Positions 15,383-24,775 of a stretch of 46,675 nucleotides of DNA are shown one piece after another. The position numbers and the translations under genes were made by a program. Position 1 is the first letter of the stretch, and each line of letters opens with the position of its first letter. The notes below the pieces were generated by a model. That model was not told where the DNA came from, ran no database searches, and worked only from the letters and a program-made list of their open reading frames with translations. Where the stretch lies: assembly GCA_022649925.1 (NCBI GenBank), contig JALCOX010000005.1, positions 1 through 46,675 on the forward strand, read 5' to 3'. Origin of the DNA: Bifidobacteriaceae bacterium (lineage in GTDB: Bacteria > Actinomycetota > Actinomycetes > Actinomycetales > Bifidobacteriaceae).

Positions 15383-17011
15383 ATGGCAGTCAGCAACGAT
15401 GACATCGCTTCAATCGCTCAGAGCATCCGTGGCGGTAAGACCGCTTTGGGAATCGAGTTCGGTTCCACTCGCATCAAGGCAGTGCTGATCGACGAGCATT
15501 ACCAGACGATCGCGGCCGGTGATCACGAGTGGGAGAACCACCTGGATAACGGTGTGTGGACATACCCGCTGGAAGAGGTCTGGTCGGGTGTGCAGGCGGC
15601 CTACGCCGAGATGGCACACGACGTCGAGACTGCGTATGGCGAGAAGCTCACTCGCGTGGGGTCCATGGGCTTTTCGGCCATGATGCACGGCTATTTGGCT
15701 TTTGATAAATCAGACAATCTTTTGGTGCCCTTCCGTACGTGGCGCAACTCCATGACTCGTGAGGCCCAGGAAGAACTCTCGGAGCTGTTCCAATACAACA
15801 TCCCGGAACGCTACTCCATCGCCCATCTATATGAGGCGGTGCTCAAGGGCGAGGACCACGTCCCCTCCGTCTCCTTCTTCACCACGCTTGCGGGCTACGT
15901 GCATTGGAAGCTCACCGGCAAGAAGGTCCTCGGCGTGGGCGACGCATCGGGCATGTTCCCCATTGACCCCGCAACCAAGCAGTACAACGAAGATTTCATC
16001 GCGAAGTTCAACGCGCTCCCGAAGGTGGCGGCACAGCCGTGGCAGGTACAGGATCTGTTGCCGCAACCACTCGTTGCGGGTCAAGACGCTGGCACTCTGA
16101 CGCCCGAGGGCGCAGCACTTCTCGATCCTTCGGGCACCTTGGAGCCCGGCATTCGTCTGGCCCCTCCCGAGGGCGACGCTGGAACGGGTATGGTCGCCAC
16201 CAATTCCGTGCGCGTGCGCACCGGCAACGTCTCTGCCGGAACCTCCATCTTCGCGATGGTCGTGCTCGAAAAGCCGCTGGAGAAGCTGCACCCCGAGGTC
16301 GATCTCGTCACCACTCCGGCGGGGGACATGGCGGGAATGTCGCACGCCAACAACTTCACGTCGGATCTCAACGCCTGGGTGCGCCTCTTCGGCGAGTTCT
16401 CGGCGCTCACCGGGCACAAACTCGACGCGGGAACGCTGTACGGCACGCTGTTCAACGCTGCCATCGCTCCCGAGACCGACGCCAACGCGGGTGGCCTCCT
16501 CAATTACTGCTTCTACTCGGGCGAATTCCTGGCAGGTCTCGACGAAGGCCGCCCTGTGTTTGCAAGGGGACCAGAGGCCAAGATGAGTCTCGGCAACTTC
16601 ATGCGTGCGCAGCTGTTCAGTGCCTTCTCGCCCGTCAAGATTGGGATGGACATCATGACGAAGGCCGAGGGCGTCGCAGTGGACTCCCTGGTCGGGCACG
16701 GCGGCATCTTCACAACTCCTAAGGTCGCGCAGAAGATCCTCGCCGCGGCTTTCAATACGCCGATCAAGGTAATGTCAACAGCGGCAGAAGGCGGTGCGTG
16801 GGGTATGGCGGTTCTCGCCGACTACCTGTGGCACGGTGAAACCGCTCTCGATGAGTATCTCGACTCTCGCGTTTTCGCCGGTGCCCAGGCCGTGACCGAG
16901 AATCCTGATCCCGCAGACGTGGCAGGCTTCGAGGACTTCTTCGCTCGCTTTAATGAAGGGCTGAGTATCGAGAAGGCGGCCATTAAAGCCATTCCATTGG
17001 AAGAAAACTGA
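15383..17011 (+). CDS. araB: FGGY-family carbohydrate kinase, probable L-ribulokinase
   Basis: 542 residues of the sugar-kinase/actin fold. The N-terminal phosphate loop is in LGIEFGSTRIKAVLID (about 22-37). GMSHANNFTSDLNAW and LVGHGGIFTTPKVAQKIL (FGGY-type C-terminal motif region) follow, and TAAEGGAWGMAV forms the adenosine site. The neighbours araD and araA make L-ribulose the expected substrate; by sequence alone this FGGY branch could be called a generic xylulokinase-like kinase. Product: L-ribulose-5-phosphate. It is the first gene of the operon, with GGAG before the ATG, and is controlled by the operator at 15279-15294. Confidence 0.85.
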   Translation: MAVSNDDIASIAQSIRGGKTALGIEFGSTRIKAVLIDEHYQTIAAGDHEWENHLDNGVWTYPLEEVWSGVQAAYAEMAHDVETAYGEKLTRVGSMGFSAMMHGYLAFDKSDNLLVPFRTWRNSMTREAQEELSELFQYNIPERYSIAHLYEAVLKGEDHVPSVSFFTTLAGYVHWKLTGKKVLGVGDASGMFPIDPATKQYNEDFIAKFNALPKVAAQPWQVQDLLPQPLVAGQDAGTLTPEGAALLDPSGTLEPGIRLAPPEGDAGTGMVATNSVRVRTGNVSAGTSIFAMVVLEKPLEKLHPEVDLVTTPAGDMAGMSHANNFTSDLNAWVRLFGEFSALTGHKLDAGTLYGTLFNAAIAPETDANAGGLLNYCFYSGEFLAGLDEGRPVFARGPEAKMSLGNFMRAQLFSAFSPVKIGMDIMTKAEGVAVDSLVGHGGIFTTPKVAQKILAAAFNTPIKVMSTAAEGGAWGMAVLADYLWHGETALDEYLDSRVFAGAQAVTENPDPADVAGFEDFFARFNEGLSIEKAAIKAIPLEEN

Positions 17012-17050
17012 CGCACAGAATTTAGGAAATTTAGAGAAAGGAACCAACTC

Positions 17051-17740
17051 ATGGCAACGTTAAATGATTACTCACCCGAGGTTCGCGCTGAGGTCAAGCA
17101 GGTGCGCGAGGTTGTCTCGAACTTGCACGAGCAGCTCATCAAGTGGAATCTCGTGGTCTGGACTGCTGGGAACGTCTCCCAGCGTCTCCACTCCGCTGAT
17201 CTCTTGGTCATCAAGCCCTCCGGCGTGCGCTACGAGCACCTGACTCCCGAATCGATGGTCGTCACCGACCTCGACGGCAACGTCGTTGACGGGCAAGCGG
17301 CATCTTCCGACACCGCCTCGCACGCTTACATCTACCGTCATCGTCCTGACGTCTTCGGCGTCGTTCACACCCACTCCACCTATGCCACCGCTTGGGCGGC
17401 AACGGGCCAAGAGATTCCCTGCGGTCTCACCATGATGGGTGACGAGTTCGGTGGGCCGGTTCCCGTCGGTCCCTTCCGCCTCATTGGGTCCGAGGCGATT
17501 GGCGAGGGCGTCGTCTCCACTCTCGAAAAATATCCTCATTCCCCGGCCGTTCTCATGCAGAACCACGGTCCTTTCACCATTGGCAAGGACGCCGAGGCTG
17601 CGGTCAAGGCCGCCGCGATGACCGAGGAAGTCGCAAAGACGATGTGGGTCGCCCGCCAACTCGGCGACATCATCCCCATCGCGCAGGAGGACATCGATAA
17701 GCTGAACGACCGTTATCAGAACGTGTACGGACAGCACTGA
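17051..17740 (+). CDS. araD: L-ribulose-5-phosphate 4-epimerase
   Basis: 229 residues of the class II aldolase/AraD fold. It converts L-ribulose-5-phosphate to D-xylulose-5-phosphate through Zn-dependent retro-aldol chemistry. Visible family elements are WTAGNVSQRL (phosphate loop), the zinc ligands HTHSTYATAWAA, and NHGPFTIGKD with the third His. GFTPIGG-like SEAIGEGVV also fits. Length equals typical AraD (~230). It lies 39 bp after araB with an AGAAAGGA ribosome site and is co-transcribed with araB and araA. Confidence 0.95.
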   Translation: MATLNDYSPEVRAEVKQVREVVSNLHEQLIKWNLVVWTAGNVSQRLHSADLLVIKPSGVRYEHLTPESMVVTDLDGNVVDGQAASSDTASHAYIYRHRPDVFGVVHTHSTYATAWAATGQEIPCGLTMMGDEFGGPVPVGPFRLIGSEAIGEGVVSTLEKYPHSPAVLMQNHGPFTIGKDAEAAVKAAAMTEEVAKTMWVARQLGDIIPIAQEDIDKLNDRYQNVYGQH

Positions 17741-17804
17741 GGTTCTGGTCAGTTTTGCAATCCAACAATCCCAACAATTCCCAACGATGAAGTAAGGAAC
17801 AGAA

Positions 17805-19319
17805 ATGTCATTTGAAAACCCGTTTGAAGGCAAGGAAATCTGGTTTGCCGTCGGATCCCAGGACCTGTATGGTGAGGACACTCTGCGCGAGGTAGCCGCA
17901 CAGTCGAAGGACATCGCCGACGAGTTCAACAAGTCGGGAAAGATTCCCTTCCCGGTCGTCTTGAAGCCCACGCTCAAGGACTCTGACTCGATCAAGAACT
18001 TCATGATCGAGGCCTCTGCTGATCCCAAGTGCATCGGTGTCATCACGTGGATGCACACCTTCAGCCCCGCCAAGATGTGGATTCGCGGCCTCGAGCAGCT
18101 CAAGAAGCCGCTGCTGCAGCTCAACACTCAGCACCACTTGGAGATTCCGTGGGAGACCATGGACATGGACTTCATGAATCTCAACCAGGCCGCGCACGGT
18201 GACCGCGAGTTCGGCTACATCGTCACACGCTTGGGCATCCGCAGGAAGATCGTGGTGGGCCACTACACCGATCCCGAGGTCGCCGAGAAGATCGGTACCT
18301 GGTCGCGCGCCTGCGCCGGCTGGGATGCCGCCAACAACATGAAGGTCATGCGCTGGGGCGACAACATGCGCAACGTCGCTGTCACTGAAGGCGACAAGAC
18401 CGAGGCCGAGCGCGTGTTCGGCGTCTCTGTCAACACCTGGCCCGTCAACGAGCTCGTCGCTGCCGTGGACGCGGTTTCTGACGATGAGGTCAAGGAGCTC
18501 ATCGAGGAGTACAAGAAGGAATACGACGTCGCTCCCGAACTGCTCGACGAGCGCTACGACTCCCTCTTCACCGCCGCCAAGGAAGAACTCGGCATGCGTC
18601 ACATGCTCGACGAAAACGGCTGCACGGCCGCCGTCGACAACTTCGAGGACCTCGGTGCTCTGCATCAGCTCCCCGGCGTGGGTGCGCAGCGCCTGATGGA
18701 GCTGGGTTACGGCTTCTCTGCGGAAGGTGACTGGAAGACCTCCGTCATGGTCCGCATCGGCAACGTGATGGGCTACGGCCTCGATGGTGGCGCCTCGCTG
18801 ATGGAAGACTATTCCTACAACTGGGTTCCCGGCAAGGAGAAGATCCTGGGTTCCCACATGCTCGAGGTCAACCCCGCGCTCGGCACCGTTGACAAGCCCA
18901 AGCTTGAGATTCACCCGCTCGGCATTGGCGGCAAGGAAGACCCGGTTCGCATCGTCTTCACAGTGAAGCCCAAGAAGGATGTCGTCGTGGTTTCCATGGC
19001 CGACATGCGCGAGCGTTTCCGTCTCGTCATGAACGTGGTCGACGTGGTGGAGCCGGATGGATCACTCAAGGCTCTGCCGACGCCGCGTGCTCTGTGGGCA
19101 CCGCGCCCGTCGCTGAAGGTCTCTGCACAATCCTGGCTCACCGCTGGGGCGGCGCACCACACCTGCATGACCACGTCTGTTGGTCGCGAGGTGTGGGAGG
19201 ACTTCGCTCGCATTGCAGGCGTCGAGCTCGCCACCATCGATGAGAACACAACCGTTCCGCAGTTCGAACAGGATCTGCGCGTCAACGAGGTGTTCTACCG
19301 CCTGAACGAAAAGTTCTGA
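17805..19319 (+). CDS. araA: L-arabinose isomerase
   Basis: 504 residues, the usual AraA length. It interconverts L-arabinose and L-ribulose with a Mn2+ site. The opening [17 protein letters not shown] is diagnostic, followed by [19 protein letters not shown] and LLQLNTQHH. The metal-binding Glu/His positions lie in [22 protein letters not shown] and the C-terminal [10 protein letters not shown]. It is the third gene of the ara operon, with a GTAAGGAA site upstream and a hairpin after the stop. The order araB-araD-araA behind a LacI regulator indicates dedicated arabinose use; no arabinose transporter is in the window. Confidence 0.97.
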   Translation: MSFENPFEGKEIWFAVGSQDLYGEDTLREVAAQSKDIADEFNKSGKIPFPVVLKPTLKDSDSIKNFMIEASADPKCIGVITWMHTFSPAKMWIRGLEQLKKPLLQLNTQHHLEIPWETMDMDFMNLNQAAHGDREFGYIVTRLGIRRKIVVGHYTDPEVAEKIGTWSRACAGWDAANNMKVMRWGDNMRNVAVTEGDKTEAERVFGVSVNTWPVNELVAAVDAVSDDEVKELIEEYKKEYDVAPELLDERYDSLFTAAKEELGMRHMLDENGCTAAVDNFEDLGALHQLPGVGAQRLMELGYGFSAEGDWKTSVMVRIGNVMGYGLDGGASLMEDYSYNWVPGKEKILGSHMLEVNPALGTVDKPKLEIHPLGIGGKEDPVRIVFTVKPKKDVVVVSMADMRERFRLVMNVVDVVEPDGSLKALPTPRALWAPRPSLKVSAQSWLTAGAAHHTCMTTSVGREVWEDFARIAGVELATIDENTTVPQFEQDLRVNEVFYRLNEKF

Positions 19320-19351
19320 GTTCCTTCGCTCGTCTGAGTATTAAAGTTTGA

Positions 19352-19378
19352 GCCCTCTGTCGGTCATCGGCAGGGGGC
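19352..19378 (+). terminator. Stem-loop after araA
   Basis: GCCCTCTGTCG (19352-19362) pairs with CGGCAGGGGGC (19368-19378), 11 bp including two G-U pairs, with a 5-nt loop. It lies 32 bp after the araA stop. There is no clear U-tract. Confidence 0.6.
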
Positions 19379-19443
19379 CCTTGCGTGAGATTTGGGAGAT
19401 GAGGTCATTCGGTCGTACGGCGGGGGTACATTTCTTAGTGAGA

Positions 19444-19473
19444 GTGACCAGCTACGACAAATCTGTCGATAAT
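19444..19473 (+). promoter_or_regulatory. Possible promoter of the surface-protein gene
   Basis: GTGACC (19444-19449) and GATAAT (19468-19473) with an 18-bp spacer lie just upstream of the ATG at 19489. The match is partial and the spacing slightly long. Confidence 0.35.
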
Positions 19474-19488
19474 TGAAGAGTTTGGGGA

Positions 19489-21633
19489 ATGCATTTAGCA
19501 CGATATACGCGCAATCATCAGGGTTCTACGGTCGGTGTCTTCTTTGCTTTTGTACTTGCTGTGGCGACGTTTTTTGGCGCGAGTTCCTTGGTGAGTCCAA
19601 CCGCACAGGCCGCCGAATGTGCACCGTATACGACGAACAAACCGTGTTCACAGAATGTGCCCGTCAACGATTTGAGCAACGGTATCCCGGCTGCTTATAA
19701 GAACTTTTTGTTCAGCACGAATCAGAAATTTACGGAGTCCCAGATTACGACGGACAGTAACTGGAAAATCTTGGATGCGACCGATATGGGCAGCGGTATT
19801 TATACCGTTTCGGTTCCCGGCGCCAAGTCCACCCTCTCTGGCGTCCTCAGAACCTATATTCCGCTTGCCGATGGGGCCAAGATGACGGTTTCCCATGTAG
19901 GTAAAACGTTAGTGAACGGGAAATCGAAGTGGGTGAACGCGACGTTCACTATTTCTGATATCAATGCGGCGGCAATTGACTTAACCGCGCCTGATCAGGA
20001 CCAGGTTGATGGGTCCCTTCAATTCGCGGCAAGCGAGTTCTACGATGAGGCAGGTGCTCCTGTGGACTCTTCGCTGTTGCGTGATGGCATGACCGTCAAA
20101 ACAACCTTTAGCTTGGATGACGGTGGTTCTTTGCCCGCGGGCTTCAAGGGCATCTCAGGATTTACTGATCTTGATGGCATGAACCCCAATGGTTCCTCTA
20201 TTGAGGATCCCTCCGGAGTCACAACGAATGAGGGATGGGAGGCGCTCGCTGGTATTGACGCTCTCTACAAGAACGCTGACGCGAAACTCGCTGAATATGG
20301 GCAGGATGGCCTCGGTGGCACCAACGGTGAAAATACCAATGGAGCCTACTTTGCCTTCACTTTCACGGGAGACACCTTCACAGCGCGGTATTCGAACTGA
20401 GACCAGCGAGTCAGCGCTTTTGACCCTGTAGACATTTTCCAGAATCTCCAGTACAACATTTCTCTGGAATATCACGATTCCTACGGGAATAAGCAACTGG
20501 GACAGACGAAGGATGAGGGCGCAGTCCCCTTCGCGGGTTCCTGGAATGTTTCCGCGGATGTACCCGAGACACTCAATGAAGACGGGGTCACCTACCGGTA
20601 CACAGGCATCGACGAATCTGGGGATCCGGAAACCGGTACCATCGGCACCTCAAATTCACATGATGTTAGCGTCATCGCGGACTATGTTCCGCAATGTGCC
20701 GTGATCTTCAAAGATGGGCTCGACGGAACCACGGTTGCAACGAAGACAGTGGACTGTGCAACCAGCCCTGAATATCCCGCAGTTCCGACGCATGAGGGCT
20801 ATTCTTCGAACGGTTGGGATAAGCAGAATGTCACTCCCACCGATCCGAAGACTCCGGTCGTGGTGACCGCAACGTTCGGTCAGTCAAGTCTGGTTTATGA
20901 TGCCAATTCAAGCGATGCCACTGGTTCTGTTGAATCTCAAACAGATGCGACCGGTTCCGCGGTAAAGGTACGGGCCAACGGCTTCACTCGCGAAGGCTTT
21001 ACGTTTGAAGGATGGAACACTAGCGCGGATGGCACGGGTACCGCGTACGCACCCGATGCGGATTTCACGTTGCCCTCCGAGAATGAGGCCACGACGACGC
21101 TCTATGCGCAATGGAAGGAAGTAGTGCCGCCTACAACGACGACCACGACCACCACTCCGCCTACTACTACGACGACAACAAAAGTCCCGCCGACGGAGCC
21201 GAAGAATCCTTCAACTCCCAAGGATCCGTCAACTCCGAAGAACCCCGCGACTCCGACGAAGCCCGCGACTCCGACGAAGCCGAAGAGTCCTTCAACTCCG
21301 AAGACCCCCACGACCCCGGAGAACCCGTCAACCCCGAAGTCCAAGGTTCCGACGGTGCCTTCGCCTCAGAAACCGGCGTCACCACAACAGCCTGAGTCTC
21401 CCAAGGTTCCTGAGTCTCCCAAGGCTCCAAAGGTTCCTGAATCTCCCAAGTCTTCGGAGAAGACCCCCGCCACGAGCAAGGTTGTAACTACGAGAGCCAA
21501 GGCCTCGAAACCCGCCTCTGTGCACGCTTCTTTGGCAAAGACAGGGACGGATATTCTCTGGATCGGTGTGGCAGTAACTGTGTTTTCCGCCCTCGGATGT
21601 GGCGTCATTGTAGCCGCACGGCGACGCGCTTAG
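19489..21633 (+). pseudogene. LAKTG wall-anchored surface protein interrupted by one in-frame TGA
   Basis: One frame runs 715 codons from ATG 19489 to the stop at 21631-21633 with a single interruption, TGA at 20398-20400 (codon 304). In order: signal peptide (about 1-42, ending TAQAAE); a beta-rich ectodomain continuing across the TGA without loss of frame (ARYSN, stop, DQRVSAFDPV); an InlB B-repeat/Listeria-Bacteroides repeat (about 467-544, with EGFTFEGWNTSADGTG and TLYAQW); a Thr/Pro/Lys-rich wall-spanning stretch with PSTPK and ATPTK repeats (about 545-670); and a sorting signal LAKTG, hydrophobic helix and RRRA tail. LAxTG is the class E sortase signal. Without readthrough, only a secreted ~303-residue fragment with no anchor would be made. 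The downstream half has no good start of its own. Confidence 0.8.
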
Positions 21634-21652
21634 GCATCTGCGAGCGTGAGCC

Positions 21653-22483
21653 CTACCCGAGCATTGTGTGCAGTTTTGTCTTGAGATCGACGACGTCGCC
21701 ATCCCACTGCTGTTCCAGCGTGTAGATGGCGCCGGTCGGTCCGATGATAGACCAGCGTGCCCCGTTGAGCGCTGAGAAGCCCTCGGCCTGGGCCTTCTTA
21801 TCGGACGCGTCACCGTTGGTCCCGTAGATGTGTTTGAGCGCAGAGTTTTGAATGCGCTTCATGCCCAAACTCGCGTCGGCCTCGTTCTCGAAGACGATGA
21901 TTGCTGTGTGATTGGTCTGGCACGAGGCCACGTATTCGGTGCCGTGGTACGTGGAGGTCTCGAGGGATGCCCAGCCGCTGTCACACACGCCCGCAGCCGC
22001 CTCAACCTCTCGTTCCATGACGTCCGGTTGTTGCACGGGTGCGCGGTAGGAGGAGTCACTCGAGATGACACCTTCTGGATAGGCCTGCGCCAACACGCCG
22101 CCGGTCACGGAGGCGACGATAGCGACGATAGTCACGATGAGCGCGGCGAGATTTCCTCTGAATCGGGACCTCGCATCCAACGACGTCTGAATTCCCATGA
22201 GCGACACGAAGAGCGCGAGGTCGCCCGCGATAAGCGTGATGACCATGTACGGTGCGAAGTAGAGCGGCTCAGAGATTGAGACGAGAAAGCCGGGGACGAC
22301 GGCGCGCAGAACGTCGCACACCGCGAAGAAGAATGCGGTCAGTGTCAGGACGCCGGCGATGACGCTGTGAATGACGATGTTGCGCTGCGACGACGTGAGA
22401 GCCGCATAGCGTTGTCTGATGTTCCAGCGGTTGACAGGTGGCTCGTAACCACCAGGCAGTGCTCCCGCTTCAGTTTCTCCCAT
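21653..22483 (-). CDS. Membrane protein of unknown function with extracytoplasmic C-terminal domain
   Basis: 276 residues. After a ~38-residue cytoplasmic start there are three hydrophobic segments (about 38-62, 72-95 and 112-134). An extracytoplasmic domain of ~140 residues follows, containing two cysteines (VCDSGW and ASCQTNH) that could form a disulfide. No family was recognised. It is transcribed convergently with the surface-protein gene (19 bp between stops). The reading frame is well formed and codon use resembles neighbouring genes, so it is probably real. Confidence 0.7.
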   Translation of the reverse strand: MGETEAGALPGGYEPPVNRWNIRQRYAALTSSQRNIVIHSVIAGVLTLTAFFFAVCDVLRAVVPGFLVSISEPLYFAPYMVITLIAGDLALFVSLMGIQTSLDARSRFRGNLAALIVTIVAIVASVTGGVLAQAYPEGVISSDSSYRAPVQQPDVMEREVEAAAGVCDSGWASLETSTYHGTEYVASCQTNHTAIIVFENEADASLGMKRIQNSALKHIYGTNGDASDKKAQAEGFSALNGARWSIIGPTGAIYTLEQQWDGDVVDLKTKLHTMLG

Positions 22484-22590
22484 ACCTTCTCATTCCGCTT
22501 GAGATCCCAAGTTCTCTTTCCGCAAGCCATTCTAATAAAGAGATTGATTTTCGGCTGACTTCCTCTGTGGGCAAGGCGTGGAGGTTCGCT

Positions 22591-22641
22591 GTTATTAACA
22601 TTTCACATTTATCAATATTTCACAGTTATCAACATTTCGTG
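22591..22641 (+). repeat. Three 17-bp direct repeats upstream of the aldo/keto reductase
   Basis: The unit is GTTATCAACATTTCACA with small changes, starting near 22591, 22608 and 22625; its AAYATTTCAC/AACATTTCGT core is at 22597, 22614 and 22631. The block is AT-rich and ends ~40 bp before the ATG at 22683. Tandem, evenly phased copies suggest a regulator-binding region or promoter element. Confidence 0.7.
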
Positions 22642-22682
22642 CTGGGGCCGCATCTTTTTGCTTGAGTCGGTAGTCTGGAGTT

Positions 22683-23591
22683 ATGACACCTACAGTTCCG
22701 CAACACCAATATCGCCGTCGAATGCTCACGCCCCCGGCTGTGATTCCGCCTACTCCCGATGTGATTCTGTCGAATCACACCAATATTCCGCAGATTGGAT
22801 TGGGGGTTTTGCGCGTCGAAAACGCGCAGACACAGCCTGTGGTGGAATCGGCAATTGAGGTCGGATATCGCCACATCGACGCCGCTGCAGGATATGGCAA
22901 CGAGGCTGAAGTCGGCGAGGCGCTCGCGGCCACCGGCTTTGCGCAGGGTCAGCAGCGCGTGGATATGTGGGTCACCACCAAACTCAAGGACACTGAGCAA
23001 GGCTACGACTCGGCGCTGAAGGCGTTCGACCGCCAGATTGGTTTACTCCAGCTTGACTACGTGGATATGTACATGATTCATTGGCCCACGCCCTTCAACT
23101 GGCGCTCGGCCGAAACGTGGAAGGCCTTTGACCGGCTGCGTGACGAGGGGCGAGTCAGGACGCTCGGCGTGTGCAATTTCCTCCCTGAGCATCTCGAGCG
23201 CCTGCACAGTGAGACGGGTGAATATCCCGCCGTCAACCAGATTGAGCTGCACCCCACCTGGCAACAGCGCGAGGTCGTTGAATATTGTCGCGAAAAGGGT
23301 ATCGCGATCGAGGCGTATTCACCCATCGCCCGTGGGGCGGATCTCACGGCCGGAGACGGCGTGCTACAACGCATTGCAGCATCTCACAGTGTTTCCGTAG
23401 CGCAGGTGATTCTGCGGTGGCACATCGAGAACGGGACGATCATTATCCCAAAGTCGGTGCATCGTGAGCGTCAAATCGAGAACGCGAGTCTGTTCGGTTT
23501 CTCGCTCACCGGCGAGGAGCATGCCGCCGTTGACGCACTCGACTCCACCGTCCGCGCGGGGCATGACCCCCTGACCTTCACCTACGCCTGA
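22683..23591 (+). CDS. Aldo/keto reductase (2,5-diketo-D-gluconate reductase type)
   Basis: 302 residues of the AKR TIM barrel. The catalytic tetrad is visible: Asp in GYRHIDAAAGYGNE, the following Tyr, Lys in VTTKLKD and His in YMIHWPTP. The NADPH-binding C-terminal part IIIPKSVHRERQIENASLF is typical of AKR5-type enzymes. The first ~30 residues (Pro/Arg-rich) are an N-terminal extension; translation could start at a later Met. It reduces aldehydes or ketones of unknown identity. The HNH nuclease gene starts 8 bp after its stop, so the two are likely co-transcribed. Its promoter region contains the 17-bp tandem repeats. Confidence 0.9.
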   Translation: MTPTVPQHQYRRRMLTPPAVIPPTPDVILSNHTNIPQIGLGVLRVENAQTQPVVESAIEVGYRHIDAAAGYGNEAEVGEALAATGFAQGQQRVDMWVTTKLKDTEQGYDSALKAFDRQIGLLQLDYVDMYMIHWPTPFNWRSAETWKAFDRLRDEGRVRTLGVCNFLPEHLERLHSETGEYPAVNQIELHPTWQQREVVEYCREKGIAIEAYSPIARGADLTAGDGVLQRIAASHSVSVAQVILRWHIENGTIIIPKSVHRERQIENASLFGFSLTGEEHAAVDALDSTVRAGHDPLTFTYA

Positions 23592-23599
23592 GGGGTCTC

Positions 23600-24379
23600 G
23601 TGAAGGGGCCTCGCCCACCGCGTGGCAGGAAACGTGCGGTTCGTAACGCGCCCATCGCCGGTGCGGGTTTCTCTCGGGCCGGTGGGCTGGAACGCCTCCT
23701 GATACTCATCGTCGTAGCGATTGTCATAGGCGTCACTGTCGGTGTCGTTCTGCCACGAATGTCTCCGAGGGTTGGGCAGCTGACGGGGGAGTATCGCGCC
23801 GTAGGCAATGCGGCCGAGACCCTGGAGACACTGCGCATCGTTGAGCGCCCCCATTCGCACAAGACGTATGACCGGGATGCCTTTGGATATCAGAAGACGG
23901 ACGATGACGGCGACGGGTGCACCATTCGCGAGGACGTTCTGGCGCGTGACCTCACCGACATCACGCATACGGGTGTGGGGGAGTGCAAGGTCCGAACGGG
24001 CACGTTGAAGGATCCGTATACAGGGACCATCATCCATTTCGTGCGCGGAGTGAAGACAAGTGCGAAGGTGCAGATTGACCACGTGGTGGCGCTCAGCGAT
24101 GCGTGGAAATCAGGTGCCAGTGCGTGGGATTCCACGAAGCTCTATCGATATGGCAACGACTCGTACAATATGCTCGCGGTCGACGGGCCGGCCAACGAGG
24201 ATAAGGGCGATGCCTCTGCCGCGTATTGGCTCCCGCCGAACATCGATTTTCACTGTGACTACGTGGCGCGCCAGATTGGGGTTAAAGCGAAGTACAAGCT
24301 CTCCGTCACCTCATCTGAGAAGCAGGCCATGCTCAAGGTGCTCCACGGTTGCCCTGGCGAAGCGGTTCCGCGGCACTAA
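23600..24379 (+). CDS. Membrane-anchored HNH endonuclease family protein (DUF1524/GmrSD C-terminal type)
   Basis: 259 residues. A basic N-terminus and one hydrophobic helix (about 31-51, ILIVVAIVIGVTVGVVL) anchor or export the protein. The nuclease domain has YDRDAFGYQKTDDDGDGCTI, then QIDHVVALSDAW with the His-Asp pair (about 160-161) and NEDKGDASAAYWLPP (about 199-212), the Asn/Lys/Asp part of the betabetaalpha-metal site. Actinobacteria have secreted proteins of this form that probably degrade extracellular DNA or take part in DNA processing; unlike true GmrSD there is no DUF262 partner. The GTG start at 23600 has AGGGG upstream, 8 bp after the reductase stop. The repeat array at 24.4 kb follows. 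Confidence 0.82.
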   Translation: MKGPRPPRGRKRAVRNAPIAGAGFSRAGGLERLLILIVVAIVIGVTVGVVLPRMSPRVGQLTGEYRAVGNAAETLETLRIVERPHSHKTYDRDAFGYQKTDDDGDGCTIREDVLARDLTDITHTGVGECKVRTGTLKDPYTGTIIHFVRGVKTSAKVQIDHVVALSDAWKSGASAWDSTKLYRYGNDSYNMLAVDGPANEDKGDASAAYWLPPNIDFHCDYVARQIGVKAKYKLSVTSSEKQAMLKVLHGCPGEAVPRH

Positions 24380-24440
24380 ATCTCTCTATTCTCTATCTCT
24401 AACCCTCTATATCTCTCTATTTACTCTCCTCTCTCACACG

Positions 24441-24650
24441 TTTGTGCGGACTTCTCGAGATTTGTGCGGACACCCAAGTGTTTGTGCGGACATCTCCATG
24501 TTTGTGCGGCAAATATTCAACGCTCGAGGAAATAATCTTTTCAAGAACGTTGGAATCGTTGGATTTTAGAATATTCTTTTCGAAGAGATCTCTATAAATC
24601 CCGTTTTATACCGTGGATTGTCCGCACAAACCTCGAGATGTCCGCACAAA
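24441..24650. repeat. Convergent repeat array, 20-bp period, TTTGTGCGGA word
   Basis: TTTGTGCGGA (last copy ends GC) starts at 24441, 24461, 24481 and 24501. Its complement TCCGCACAAA starts at 24621 and 24641. The 10-nt intervals vary (CTTCTCGAGA, CACCCAAGTG, CATCTCCATG, and CCTCGAGATG in the reverse block). Bases 24441-24470 can pair with 24621-24650 with 28 of 30 matches, around a 150-nt AT-rich loop. The array fills most of the 396-bp gap between the HNH nuclease gene and trmB and is preceded by a pyrimidine-rich stretch. A sister copy lies at 29343-29511. Confidence 0.85.
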
Positions 24651-24775
24651 CCCCACGGAAGAGGGAAAGAGGAGAGGAAGCAGGGGCGGATTGTGAGGAG
24701 CATCGATTATTCTGGGGAAGCACGGTATAAAGAAGCACGGTGTAACAGCATAAAAGTTGGTCGATGGAGGTTCCG

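Noticed and set aside
20398-20400. TGA as a recoded codon (Trp, Gly or selenocysteine)
   Set aside because: Many genes in the window end with TGA, so the standard code applies; no selenoprotein family or convincing downstream SECIS-like stem was recognised.
21111-21430. Alternative frames in the Thr/Pro/Lys-rich repeats of the surface protein
   Set aside because: Repetitive sequence keeps all frames open; the frame linking the InlB-type repeat to the LAKTG signal is the meaningful one.
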